Position numbers and translations under genes: made by a program. The notes beneath the pieces were generated by a model that searched no databases, was not told the origin of the DNA, and saw only the letters and a program-made list of their open reading frames with translations. This document shows, piece after piece, positions 35,431 through 48,879 of a DNA stretch of 64,000 bases; within the stretch, counting starts at the first letter, position 1; the number at the start of each line of letters is the position of its first letter. This DNA comes from Antitrichia curtipendula (lineage: Eukaryota; Streptophyta; Bryopsida; Hypnales; Leucodontaceae), in assembly GCA_951230915.1 (NCBI GenBank), contig OX579637.1, positions 20,832,001 through 20,896,000 on the forward strand. The letters run 5' to 3'.

Positions 35431-38400
35431 ACGAAATATTGAATGGATCCGCCACGCCTTGTGGTTTGGGGATCCAAATTCAAATGTCATGGAATTTGTT
35501 GACCAATTGACTAGTTCCAAAAAATGTACAAGTAGTAAATACTCCCCACATGTAGAATCCATGTGGGGATTCCATTCATGCCGCAATATGTTAATTTTAT
35601 TACGTGCATGAAATATTGAATGGATCCGCCACGCCTTGTGGTTTGGGGATCCAAATTCAAATGTCATGGAATTTCTTGGCCATTGACTAGTTCCAAAAAA
35701 TGCACAAGTTGTAAATACTCCCCACATGTAGAATCCATGTGGGGATTCCATTCATGCCGCAATATGCTAATTTTATTACGTGCATGAAATATTAAAAGGA
35801 TCCGCCACACCTTGTGGTTTGATGATCCAAATTCAAATGTCATGGAATTTGTTGGCCAATTGACTAGTTCCAAAAAATGTACAAGTTGTAAATAGTCCCC
35901 ACATGTAGAGTCCATGTGGGGATTCCATTCATGCCGCAATATGCTAATTTTATTACGTGCATGAAATATTGAATGGATCCGCCACGCCTTGTGGTTTGGG
36001 GATCCAAATTTAAATGTCATGGAGTTTGTTGGCCAATTGACTAGTTCCAAAAAATGTACAAGTTGTAAATACTCCCCACATGTAGAATCCATGTGGGGAT
36101 TCCATTCTTGCCGCAATATGCTAATTTTATTACGTGTATGAAATATTGAATGGATCCGCCACGCCTTGTGGTTTAGGGATCCAAATTCAAATGTCATGGA
36201 ATTTCTTGGCCAATTGACTAGTTCCAAAAAATGTACAAGTTGTAAATAATCCCCACATGAGGATCCATGTGGGGATTCCATTGTTGCCGCAGTATGCTAA
36301 TTTTATTACGTGAATGAAATATTGAATGGATCCGCCACGCCTTGTGGTTTGGGGATCCAAATTTAAATGTCATGGAGTTTGCTGGCCAATTGACTAGTTC
36401 CAAAAAATGTACAAGGTGTAAATACTCCCCACATGTAGAATCCATGTGGGGATTCCATGCTTGCCGCAATATGCTAATTTTATTACGTGCATGAAATATT
36501 GAATGGATCCGCCACGCCTTGTGGTTTGAGGATCCAAATTCCAATGTCATGGAATTTTTTGGCCAATTGACTAGTTCCAAAAAATGTACAAGTTGTAAAT
36601 ACTCCCCACATGTAGAATCCATGTGGGGATTCCATTCATGCCGCAATATGCTAATTTTATTACGTGCATGAAATATTGAATGGATCCGCCACGCCTTGTG
36701 GTTTGGGGATCCAAATTCAAATGTCATGGATTTTGTTGGCCAATTGACTAGTTTCAAAAAATGTACAAGTTGTAAATAATCCCCACATGTAGAATCCATG
36801 TGGGGATTCCATTCTTGTCGCAATATGCTAAATTTATTACGTGCATGAAATATTGAATGGATCCGCCTCGCCTTGTGGTTTGGGGATCCAAATTCAAATG
36901 TCATGGAATTTGTTGGCCAATTGACTAGTTCCAAAAAATGTACAAGTTGTAAATACTCCCCACATGTAGAATCCATGTGGGGAATCCATTCTTGACGCAA
37001 TATGCTAATTTTATTACCTGCATGAAATATTAAGAGGATCCGCCATGCCCTGTGGCTTGAGGATCCAAATTCAAATGTCATGGAATTTGTTGGCCAATTG
37101 ACTAGTTCCAAAAAATGTACAAGTTGTACATAATCCCCACATGTAGAATCCATGTGGGGATTCCATTCTTGCCGCAATATGCTAATCTTATTACGTGCAT
37201 GAAATATTAAGAGGATCCGCCACGCCTTGTGGTTTGGGGATCCAATTTCAAATGTTATGGAATTTGTTGACCAACTGACTAGTTCCAAAAAATGTACAGG
37301 TTGTAAATAGTCCTCACATGTAGAATCCATGTGGGGAATCCATTCTTGACGCAATATGCTAATTTTCTTACCTGCATGAAATATTAAGAGGATCCGCCAT
37401 GCCCTGTGGCTTGAGGATCCAAATTCAAATGTCATGGAATTACTTGGCCAATTGACAATTTCCAAAATATATACAAGTTGTAAATAATCCCCACATGTAG
37501 AATCCATGAGGAGATTCCATTCTTGCCGCAATATGCTAATTTTATTACGTGCACGAAATATTAAGAGGATCCGCAAAGCCTTCTGGTTTGGGATCCAAAT
37601 TCAAATGTCATGGAGTTTGTTGGCCATTTGACTAGTTCCAAGAAATGTACAAGTTGTAAATAATCCCCACATGTAGAATCCATGTGGGGAATCCATTCTT
37701 GCCGCAATATGCTAATTTTATTACGTGCATGAAATATTAAATGGATCCGCCATGCCCTGTAGTTTGGGGATCCAAATTCAAATGTCATGGAATTTGTTGG
37801 CCAATTGACTAGATCCAAAAAACGTACAAGTTGTAAATAATCCCCACATGTAGAATCCATGTGGGCATTCCATTCTTGCCGCAATATGCTAATTTTATTA
37901 CGTGCATGAAATATTAAGAGGATCCGCCATACCCTGTGGTTTGGAGATCCAAATTCAAATGTCATGGAATATGTTGGCCAATTCACAATTTCCAAAATAT
38001 ATACAAGTTGTAAATAATCCCCCACATATAGAACCTATGTGGAGATTCCATTCTTGCCGCAATATGCTAATTTTATTACGTGCATGAAATATTAAAAGGA
38101 TCCGCCACGCCTTGTGGTTTGGGGATCCAAATTCAAATGTCATTGAATTTATTGGCCAATTGACTAGTTCCAAAAAATGTACAAGTTGTAAATAATCCCC
38201 ACATGTAGAATCCATGTGGGCATTCCATTCATGCCGCAATATGCTAATTTTATTACGTGCATGAAATATTGAATGGATCCGCCACGCCTTGTGGTTTGGG
38301 GATCCAAACTCAAATGTCATGGAATTTCTTGGCCATTGACTAATTCCAAAAAATGTACAAGTTGTAAATACTCCCAACATGTAGAATCCATGTGGGGATT

Positions 38401-41400
38401 CCATTCATGCAGCAATATGCTAATTTTATTACGTGCATGAAATATTGAATGGATCCGCCACGCCTTGTGGTTTGGGGATCCAAATTCAAATGTCATGGAG
38501 CTTGTTGGCCAATTGACTAGTTCCAAAAAATGTACAAGTAGTAAATAATCCCCACATGTAGAATCCATGTGGGGATTCCATTCTTGCCGCAATATGCTAA
38601 TTTTATTACGTGCATGGAATATTAAATGGATCCGCCACGCCTTGTGGTTTGAAGATCCAAATTCAAATGTCATGGAATTTGTTGGCCAATTGACTAGTTT
38701 CAAAAAATGTACAAGTTGTAAATAATCTCCACATGTAGAATCCATGTGGGGATTCCATTCTTGCCGCAATATGCTAATTTTCTTACGTGCATGAAATATT
38801 AAGAGGATTTCCACGCCTTGTGGTTTGATGGTCCAAATTCCAATGTCATGGAGTTTGTTGGCCAATTGACTAGTTCCAAAAAATGTACAAGTTGTAAATA
38901 GTCCTCACATGTGGAATCCATGTGGGAAATCCATTCTTGCCGCAATATGCTAACTTTATTACGTGCATGAAATATTAAGAGGATCCGCCATGCCTTGTGG
39001 TTTGGGGATCCAAATTCAAATGTCATGGAATTTGTTGACCAACTGACTAGTTCCAAAAAATGTACAAGTTTTAAATAGTCCTCACATGTGGAATCCATGA
39101 GGGGATTCCATTCTTGCCGCAATATGCTAATTTTATTACGTGCATGAAATATTAAGAGGATCCGCCACGCCTTGTGGTTTGGGGATCCAAATTCCAATGT
39201 CATGGAATTTGTTGACCAACTGACTAGTTCCAAAAAATGTACAAGTTGTAAATAGTCCCCACATGTAGAATCCATGTGGGGATTCCATTCTTGCCGCAAT
39301 ATGCTAATTTTCTTACGTGCATGAAATATTAAGAGGATTTCCACGCCTTGTGGTTTGATGGTCCAAATTCCAATGTCATGGAATTTGTTGGCCAATTGAC
39401 TACTTCCAAAAAATGTACAAGTTGTAAATAGTCCTCACATGTGGAATCCATGTGGGAAATCCATTCATGCCGCAATATGCTAATTTTACTACGTGCATGA
39501 CATATTAAGAGGATCCGCCACGCCTTGTGGTTTGGGGATCCAAATTCAAATGTCATGGAATTTGTTGGCCAATTGACTAGTTCCAAAAAATGTACAAGTT
39601 GTAAATACTCCCCACATGTAGAATCCATGTGGGCATTCCATTCTTGCCGCAATATGCTAATTTTCTTACGTGCATGAAATATTAAGAGGATTTCCACGCC
39701 TTGTGGTTTGATGGTCCAAATTCCAATGTCATGGAGTTTGTTGGCCAATTGACTAGTTCCAAAAAATGTACAAGTTGTAAATAGTCCTCACATGTGGAAT
39801 CCATGTGGGAAATCCATTCTTGCCGCAATATGCTAACTTTATTACGTGCATGAAATATTAAGAGGATCCGCCACGCCTTGTGGTTTGGGAATCCAAATTC
39901 CAATGTCATGGAATTTGTTGACCAACTGACTAGTTCCAAAAAATGTACAATTTGTAAATAGTCCCAACATGTAGAATCCATGAGGGGATTCCATTCTTGC
40001 CGCAATATGCTAATTTTATTACGTGCATGATATATTTAATGGATCCGCCACGCCTTGTGGTTTGGGGATCCAAATTCAAATGTCATGGATTTTGTTGGCC
40101 AATTGACTAGTTTCAAAAAATGTACAAGTTGTAAATAGTCCTCACATGTGGAATCCATGTGGGGATTCCATTCTTGCCGCAATATGCTATTTTTATCACA
40201 TGCATGAAATATTAAGAGGATCCGCAATGCCTTGTGGTTTGGAGATCCAAATTCCAATGTCATGGAATTTGTTGGCCAATTGACTACTTCCAAAAAATGT
40301 ACAAGTAGTAAATAATCCTCACATGTAGAGTCCTTGTGGGGATTCCATTCTTGCCGCAATATGCTAATTTTATTACGTGCATGATATATTTAATGGATCC
40401 GCCACGCCTTGTGGTTTGGGGATCCAAATTCAAATGTCATGGATTTTGTTGGCCAATTGACTAGTTTCAAAAAATGTACAAGTTGTAAATAATCCCCACA
40501 TGTAGAATCCATGTGGGGATTCCATTCTTGTCGCAATATGCTAAATTTATTACGTGCATGAAATATTGAATGGATCCGCCTCGCCTTGTGGTTTGGGGAT
40601 CCAAATTCCAATGTCATGGAATTTGTTGACCAACTGACTAGTTCCAAAAAATGTACAAGTTGTAAATAGTCCCCACATGTAGAATCCATGAGGGGATTCC
40701 ATTCTTGCCGCAATATGCTAATTTTATTACGTGCATGAAATATTAAATGGATCCGCCACGCCTTGTGGTTTGGAGATCCAAATTCCAATGTTATGGAATT
40801 TGTTGGCCAATTGACTACTTCCAAAAAATGTACAAGTAGTAAATAATCCTCACATGTAGAGTCCTTGTGGGGATTCCATTCTTGCCGCAATATGCTAATT
40901 TTATTACGTGCATGATATATTTAATGGATCCGCCACGCCTTGTGGTTTGGGGATCCAAATTCAAATGTCATGGATTTTGTTGGCCAATTGACTAGTTCCA
41001 GAAAATGTACAAGTTGTAAATAATCCCCACATGTAGAATCCATGTGGGGATTCCATTCTTGCCGCAATATGCTAATTCCATTACGTGCATGAAATATTAA
41101 GAGGATCCGCCACGCCTTGTGGTTTGGGGATCCAAATTCAAATGTCATGGAATTTGTTGACCAACTGACTAGTTCTAAAAAATGTACAAGTTGTAAATAG
41201 TCCCCACATGTAGAATCCATAAGGGGATTCCATTCTTGCCGCAATATGCTAATTTTATTACGTGCATAAAATATTAAGAGGATCCACCACGCCTTGTGGT
41301 TTGGGGATCCAAATTCCAATGTCATGGAATTTGTTGACCAACTGACTAGTTCCAAAAAATGTACAAGTTGTAAATAGTCCCCACATGTAGAATCCATGAG

Positions 41401-42120
41401 GGGATTCCATTCTTGCCGCAATATGCTAATTTTATTACGTGCATGAAATATTAAAAGGATCCGCCACGCCTTGTGGTTTGAGGATCCAAATTCAAATGTC
41501 ATTGAATTTCTTGGCCATTGACTAGTTCCAAAGAATGTACAAGTTGTTAATAGTCCCCACATGTAGAATCCATGAGGGGATTCCATTCTTGCCGCAATAT
41601 GCTAATTTTATTACGTGCATGAAATACTAAAAGGATCCACCATGCCCTGTAAATTGACGATCCAAATTCAAATGTCATGGATTCTGTTGCCCAATTGACT
41701 ACATACAAAAAACGTACAAGTTGTAAATAGCCCCCACATGTAGAATCCATGTGGGCATTCCATTCTTGCCACAATATGCTAATTTTATTACGTGTACGAA
41801 ATATTCAAAGGATCCGCCTCGCCTTGTGGTTTGAGGATCCAAATTCAAATGTCATGGAGTTTGTTGGCCAATTGACTAGTTCCAAAAAATGTACAAGTTG
41901 TAAATACTCCCCACATGTAGAATCCATGAGGGGATTCCATTCTTGCCGCAATATGCTAATTTTATTACGTGCATGAAATATTAAAAGGATCCGCCTCGCC
42001 TTGTGGTTTGAGGATCCAAATTCAAATGTCATGGAGTTTGTTGACCAATTGACTAGTTCCAAAAAATGTACAAGTTGTAAATACTCCCCACATGTAGAAT
42101 CCATGAGGGGATTCCATTCT

Positions 42121-43199
42121 TGCCGCAATATGCTAATTTTATTACGTGCATGAAATATTAAAAGGATCCGCCACGCCTTGTGGTTTGAGGATCCAAATTC
42201 AAATGTCATAGAATTTGGTGGCCAATTGACTAGTTCCAAAGAATGTACAAGTTGTAAATACTCCCCACATGTAGAATCCATGTGGGGTTTCCATTCTTGC
42301 CGCAATATGCTAATTTTATTACGTGCATGAAATATTAAAAGGATCCGCCACGCCTTGTGGTTTGAGGATCCAAATTCAAATGTCATGGAATTTGTTGACC
42401 AACTGACTAGTTCCAAAAAATGTACAAGTTGTAAATACTCCCCACATGTAGAATCCATGTGGGGATTCCATTCTTGCCGCAATATGCTAATTTTATTACG
42501 TGCATGAAATATTAAGAGGATCCGCCATGCCTTGTGGTTTGGGGATCCAAATTCAAATGTCATGGAATTTCTTGGCCATTGACTAGTGCCAAAGAATGTA
42601 CAAGTTGTAAATAGTCCCCACATGTAGAATCCATGAGGGGATTCCAATCTTGCCGCAATATGCTAATTTTATTACGTGCATGAAATATTAAAAGGATCCG
42701 CCACGCCTTGTGGTTTGAGGATCCAAATTCAAATGTCATAGAATTTGGTGGCCAATTGACTAGTTCCAAAGAATGTACAAGTTGTAAATACTCCCCACAT
42801 GTAGAATCCATGTGGGGTTTCCATTCTTGCCGCAATATGCTAATTTTATTACGTGCATGAAATATTAAAAGGATCCGCCACGCCTTGTGGTTTGAGGATC
42901 CAAATTCAAATGTCATGGAATTTGTTGACCAACTGACTAGTTCCAAAAAATGTACAAGTTGTAAATACTCCCCACATGTAGAATCCATGTGGGGTTTCCA
43001 TTCTTGCCGCAATATGCTAATTTTATTACGTGCATGAAATATTAAGAGGATCCGCCATGCCTTGTGGTTTGGGGATCCAAATTCAAATGTCATGGAATTT
43101 CTTGGCCATTGACTAGTGCCAAAGAATGTACAAGTTGTAAATAGTCCCCACATGTAGAATCCATGAGGGGATTCCAATCTTGCCGCAATATGCTAATTT
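42121..43199. repeat. 3-monomer tandem duplication, 530 bp
   Basis: 42,121-42,650 and 42,651-43,180 are nearly identical, with a period of 530 bp (3 x 177 less 1). Both hold GTCATAGAATTTGGTGG, TTGACTAGTGCCAAAG and CATGAGGGGATTCCAATC. One visible difference is TGGGGATTCC at 42,461 versus TGGGGTTTCC at 42,991. The copy boundary falls at TGCCGCAATATGC. Confidence 0.88.
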
Positions 43200-43749
43200 T
43201 ATTACGTGCATGAAATATTAAGAGGATCCGCCACGCCTTGTGGTTTGGGGATCCAAATTCGAATGTCATGGAATTTGTTGACCAACTGACTAGTTCTAAA
43301 AAATGTACAAGTTGTAAATAGTCCTCACATGTGGAATCCATGTGGTGATTCCATTCTTGCCACAATATGCTAATTTTAGTACGTGCATGAAATATTAAAA
43401 GGATCCGCCACGCCTTGTGGTTTGAGGATCCAAATTCAAATGTCATGGAATTTGGTGGCCAATTGACTAGATACAAAAAACGTACAAGTTGTAAATAGTC
43501 CCCACATGTAGAATCCATGTGGGGATTCCATTCTTGCCGCAATATGCTAATTCCATTACGTGCATGAAATATTAAGAGGATCCGCCACGCCTTGTGGTTT
43601 GGGGATCCAAATTCAAATGTCATGGAATTTGTTGACCAACTGACTAGTTCTAAAAAATGTACAAGTTGTAAATAGTCCTCACATGTGGAATCCATGTGGG
43701 GATTCCATTCTTGCCGCAATATGCTAATTTTATTACGTGCATGAAATAT

Positions 43750-45170
43750 TAAAAGAATCTGCCATGCCCTGTAGTTTGGGGATCCAAATTCAAATGTCAT
43801 GGAATTTGTTACCCAATTGACTAGTTCCAAAAAAGGTACAAGTTGTAAATAGTCCCAACATGTAGAATCCATGAGGGGATTCCATTCTTGTCGCAATATG
43901 CTAATTTTATTACGTGCATGAAATATTAAAAGAATCCGCCATGCCCTGTAGTTTGGAGATCCAAATTCAAATGTCATGGAATTTGTTAGCCAATTGACTA
44001 GTTCAAAAAAATATACAATTTGTAAATAATCCCGACATGTAGAGTCCATGTGGGGATTCCATTCTTGCCGCAATATGCTATTTTTATCACGTGCATGAAA
44101 TATTAATAGGATCCGCAATGCCTTGTGGTTTGGAGATCCAAATTCCAATGTCATCGAATTTGTTGGCCAATTGAGTAGTTCCAAAAAATGTACAAGTAGT
44201 AAATAATCCCCACATGTAGAATCCATGTGGGGATTCCATTCTTGCCGCAATATGCTAATTTCATTACACGCATGAAATATCGAATGGATCCGCCACGCCT
44301 TGTGGTTTGGGGATCCAAATTCAAATGTCATGGAATTTGTCGGCCATTGACTAGTTCCAAAAAATGTACAAGTTGTAAGTAGTCCCCACATGTAGAATCC
44401 ATGAGGGGATTCCATTCTTGCCGCAATATGCTAATTTTATTACGTGCATGAAATATTGAATGGATCCGCCTCGCCTTGCGGTTTGGGGATCCAAATTCAA
44501 ATGTCATGGAATTTGGTGGCCATTGACTAGATCCAAGAAATGTTTATGTTATAAATAATCCCCACATGTAGAACCCATGTGGGGATTCCAATTCTTGCCG
44601 CAATATGCTAATTTTATCACGTGCATGAAATATTTAGAGGATCCGCCATGCCCCGTGGTTTGAGGATCCAAATTCAAATGTCATGGAATTTGTTGGCCAA
44701 TTGACAATTTCCAAAATATATACAAGTTGTAAATAATCCCCACATGTAGAGTCCATGAGGGGATTCCATTCTTGCCGCAATATGCTAATTTAATTACGTG
44801 CATGAAATATTAAAAGAATCTGCCATGCCCTGTAGTTTGGGGATCCAAATTCAAATGTCATGGAATTTGTTACCCAATTGACTAGTTCCAAAAAAGGTAC
44901 AAGTTGTAAATAGTCCCCACATGTAGAATCCATGAGGGGATTCCATTCTTGTCGCAATATGCTAATTTTATTACGTGCATGAAATATTAAAAGAATCCGC
45001 CATGCCCTGTAGTTTGGAGATCCAAATTCAAATGTCATGGAATTTGTTAGCCAATTGACTAGTTCAAAAAAATATACAATTTGTAAATAATCCCGACATG
45101 TAGAGTCCATGTGGGGATTCCATTCTTGCCGCAATATGCTATTTTTATTACGTGCATGAAATATTAAAAG
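43750..45170. repeat. 6-monomer repeat, offset about 1,061 bp
   Basis: The segment beginning AAAAGAATCTGCC at 43,751 recurs at 44,812. It is followed in both places by the rare TTGTTACCCAATTGAC with AAAAAAGGTAC, then AAAGAATCCGCC, TTAGCCAATTGAC and AAAAATATACAATTTG with CCCGACATG. The shared block is about 350 bp (two monomers). Between them lies a copy of the AGAACCCATG monomer (about 44,571) also seen at 34.1 and 34.8 kb. Confidence 0.8.
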
Positions 45171-48100
45171 AATCCGCCATGCCCTGTAGTTTGGAGATCC
45201 AAATTCAAATGTCATGAAATTTGTTATCCAATTGACTAGTTCAGAAAAATATACAATTTGTAAATAATCCCGACATGTAGAGTCCATATGGGGATTCCAT
45301 TCTTGCCGTAATATGCTAATTTTATTATGTGCATGAAATATTAAGAGGATCCGCCATGCCTTGTGGTTTATGGATCCAAATTCAAATGTCATGGAGTTTC
45401 TTGGCCAATTGACTAGTTCCAAAAAATGTACAAGTAGTAAATAATCCCCACATGTAGAGTCCATGTGGGGATTCCATTCTTGCCGCAATACGCTAATTTT
45501 ATTACGTGCATGAAATATTGAATGGATCCGCCACGCCTTGTGGTTTGATGATCCAAGTTCAAATGTCATGGAATTTTTTCGCCAATTGACTAGTTCCAAA
45601 AAATGTACAAGTTGTAAATAGTCCCCACATGTAGAATCCATGTGGGGTTTCCATTCTTGCCGCAATATGCTAATTTTATTACGTGCATGAAATATTGATT
45701 GGATCCGCCGCGCCTTGTGGTTTGGGGTTCCAAATTCAAATGTCATGGAATTTGTTGGCCAATTGACTAGTTCCAAAAAATGTACATGTAGTAAATAATC
45801 CCCACATGTAGAGTCCATGTAGGGATTCCATTCTTGCCGCAAAATGCTAATTTTATTACGTGCATGAAATATTAAGAGGGTCCGCCATGCCCTGTGGTTT
45901 GAGGATCCAAATTCAAATGTCATGGAATTTGTTGGCCAATTGACAATGTCCAAAATATATACAATTTGTAAATAATCCCCACATGTAGAATCCATGTGGG
46001 GATTCCATTCTTGCCGCAATATGCTAATTTTATTACGTGCATGAAATATTAAGAGGATCCGCCACGCCTTGTGGGTTGAGGAATCCAAATTCAAATGTCA
46101 TGGAATTTGTTGGCCGATTGACTAGTTCCAAAAAATGTACAAGTTGTAAATAATCCCCACATGTAGAATCCATGTGGGGATTCCATTCTTGCCGCAATAT
46201 GCTAATTTTATTACGTGCATGAAATATTAATAGGATCCGCCACGCCTTGTGGTTTGAGGAATCCAAATTCAAATGTCATGGAATTTTTTGGCCGATTGAC
46301 TAGTTCCAAAAAATGTACAAGTTGTAAATAATCCCCACATGTAGAATCCATGTGGGGATTCCATTCTTGTCGCAATATGCTAATTTTATTACGTGCATGA
46401 AATATTGAATGGATCCGCCACGACTTGTGGTTTGAGGATCCAAATTCAAATGTCATGGAATTTGTTGGCCAATTGACTAGTTCCAAAGAAATGTACAAGT
46501 TGTAAATAATCCCCACATGCAGAATCCATGTGGGGATTCCATTCTTGCCGCAATATGCTAATTTTATTACGTGCATGAAATATTAAGAGGATCCGCCACG
46601 CCTTGTGGTTTGAGGAATCCAAATTCAAATGTCATGGAATTTTTTGGCCGATTGACTAGTTCCAAAAAATGTACAAGTTGTAAATAATCCCCACATGTAG
46701 AATCCATGTGGGGATTCCATTCTTGTCGCAATATGCTAATTTTATCACGTGCATGAAATATTGAATGGATCCGCCACGACTTGTGGTTTGGGTATCCAAA
46801 TTCAAATGTCATGGAATTTGTTGGCCAATTGACTAGTTCCAAAAAATGTACAAGTTGTAAATAGTCCCGACATGTAGAACCCATGTGGGGATTCCATTCT
46901 TGCCGCAATATGCTAATTTTATTACATGCGCGAAATATTAAAAGGATCCGCCATGCTCTGTAGTTCGGGGATCCAAATTCGAATGTCATGGAATTTGTTG
47001 GCCGATTCACTAGTTCCAAAAAATGTACAAGTTGTAAATAATCCCCACATGTAGAATCCATGTGGGGATTCCATTCTTGTCGCAATATGCTAATTTTATA
47101 ACGTGCATGAAATGTTAAATGGATCCGCCATGCCTTGTGATTTGGGGATCCAAATTCAAATGCCATGGAATTTGTTGGCCAATTGACTAGTTCCAAAAAA
47201 ATGTACAAGTTGTAAATGATCCCCACATGTAGAATCCATGTGGGCATTCCATTCTTGCCGTAATATGCTAATTTTATTACGTGCATGAAATATTAAGAGG
47301 ATCCGTCATGCCCTGTAGTTTGGGGATCCAAATTCAAATGTCATGGAATTTGTTTGCCAATTGACTAGATCCAGAAAATGTACAAGTTGTAAATAATCCC
47401 CACATGTAGAATCCATGTGGGGATTCCATTCTTGCCGCAATATGCTAATTTATCACGTGCATGAAATATTAAAAGGATCCACCATGCCTTGTGGTTTGAG
47501 GATCCAAATTCAAATGTCATGGAATTTGTTGGCCAATTGACTAGTTCCAAAAAATGTACAAGTTGTAAATAATCCCCACATGTAGAATCCATGTGGGGAT
47601 TCCATTTTTGCTGCAATATGCTAATTTTATTACGTGCGTGAAATATTAAAAGGATCCGCCATGCTCTGTAGTTCGGGGATCCAAATTCGAATGTCATGGA
47701 ATTTGTTGGCCGATTGACTTGTTCCAAAAAATGTACAAGTTGTAAATAATCCCCACATGTAGAATCCATGTGGGGATTCTATTCATGCCGCAATATGCTA
47801 ATTTTATAACGTGCATGAAATGTTAAATGGATCCGCCATGCCTTGTAGTTTGGGGATCCAAATTCAAATGCCATGGAATTTGTTGGCCAATTGACTAGTT
47901 CAAAAAAATGTACAAGTTGTAAATAATCCCCACATGTAGAATCTATGTGGGCATTCCATTCGTGCCGTAATATGCTAATTTTATTACGTGCATGAAATAT
48001 TAAAAGGATCCGCCATGCCCTGTAGTTTGGGGCTCTAAATTCAAATGTCATGGAATTTGTTGGCCAATTGACTAGATCCAGAAAATGTACAAGTTGTAAA

Positions 48101-48879
48101 TAATCCCCACATGTAGAATCCATGTGGGGTTTCCATTCTTGCCGCAATATGCTAATTTTATTACGTGCATGAAATATTAAGAGGATCCGTCATGCCCAGT
48201 AGTTTGGGGATCCAAATTCAAATGTCATGGAATTTGTTGGCCAATTGACTAGATCCAAAAAATGTACAAGTTGTAAATAATCCCCACATGTAGAATCCAT
48301 GTGGGGATTCCATTCTTGCCGCAATATGCTAATTTTATTACGTGCGTGAAATATTAAAAGGATCCGCCATGCTCTGTAGTTCGGGGATCCAAATTTGAAT
48401 GTCATGGAATTTGTTGGCCGATTGACTAGTTCCAAAAAATGTACAAGTTGTAAATAATCCCCACATGTAGAATCCATGTGGGGATTCCATTCTTGCCGCA
48501 ATATGCTAATTTTATTACGTGCGTGAAATATTAAGAGGATCCATCCTGCCCTGTAGTTTCGGGATCCAAATTCAAATGTCATGGAATTTGTTTTCCAATT
48601 GACTAGTTCCAAAAAAATGTACAAGTTGTAAATAATCCCCATATGTAGAATCCATGTGAGGATTCCATTCTTGCCGCAATTTGCTAATTTTATGACGTGC
48701 ATGAAATATTAAGAGGATCCATCATGCCCTGTAGTTTGGGGATCCAAATTCAAATGTCATGGAATTTGTTGGCCAATTGAGTAGTTCAAAAAAATGTACA
48801 AGTTGTAAATAATCCCCACATGTAGAATTTATGTGGGGATTCCATTCTTGCCGCAATATGCTAATTTTATTACGTGCAT

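Larger units (their letters stand above)
33740..45000. repeat. Satellite zone 2 (TTGAATGGATCC / ATGAGGGG subtypes)
   Basis: This stretch is marked by TATTGAATGGATCCGCCACGCC, typed here as TATTGAATGG plus CGCCACGCC, and from about 37.5 kb by CATGAGGGGATTCC. The latter weakens the dyad by one base. CCTCACATGTGGAATCC and TTGACCAACTGAC are also frequent. Local duplications of 3 and 4 monomers lie inside. Edges are gradual, so coordinates are good to about one or two monomers. Confidence 0.7.
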
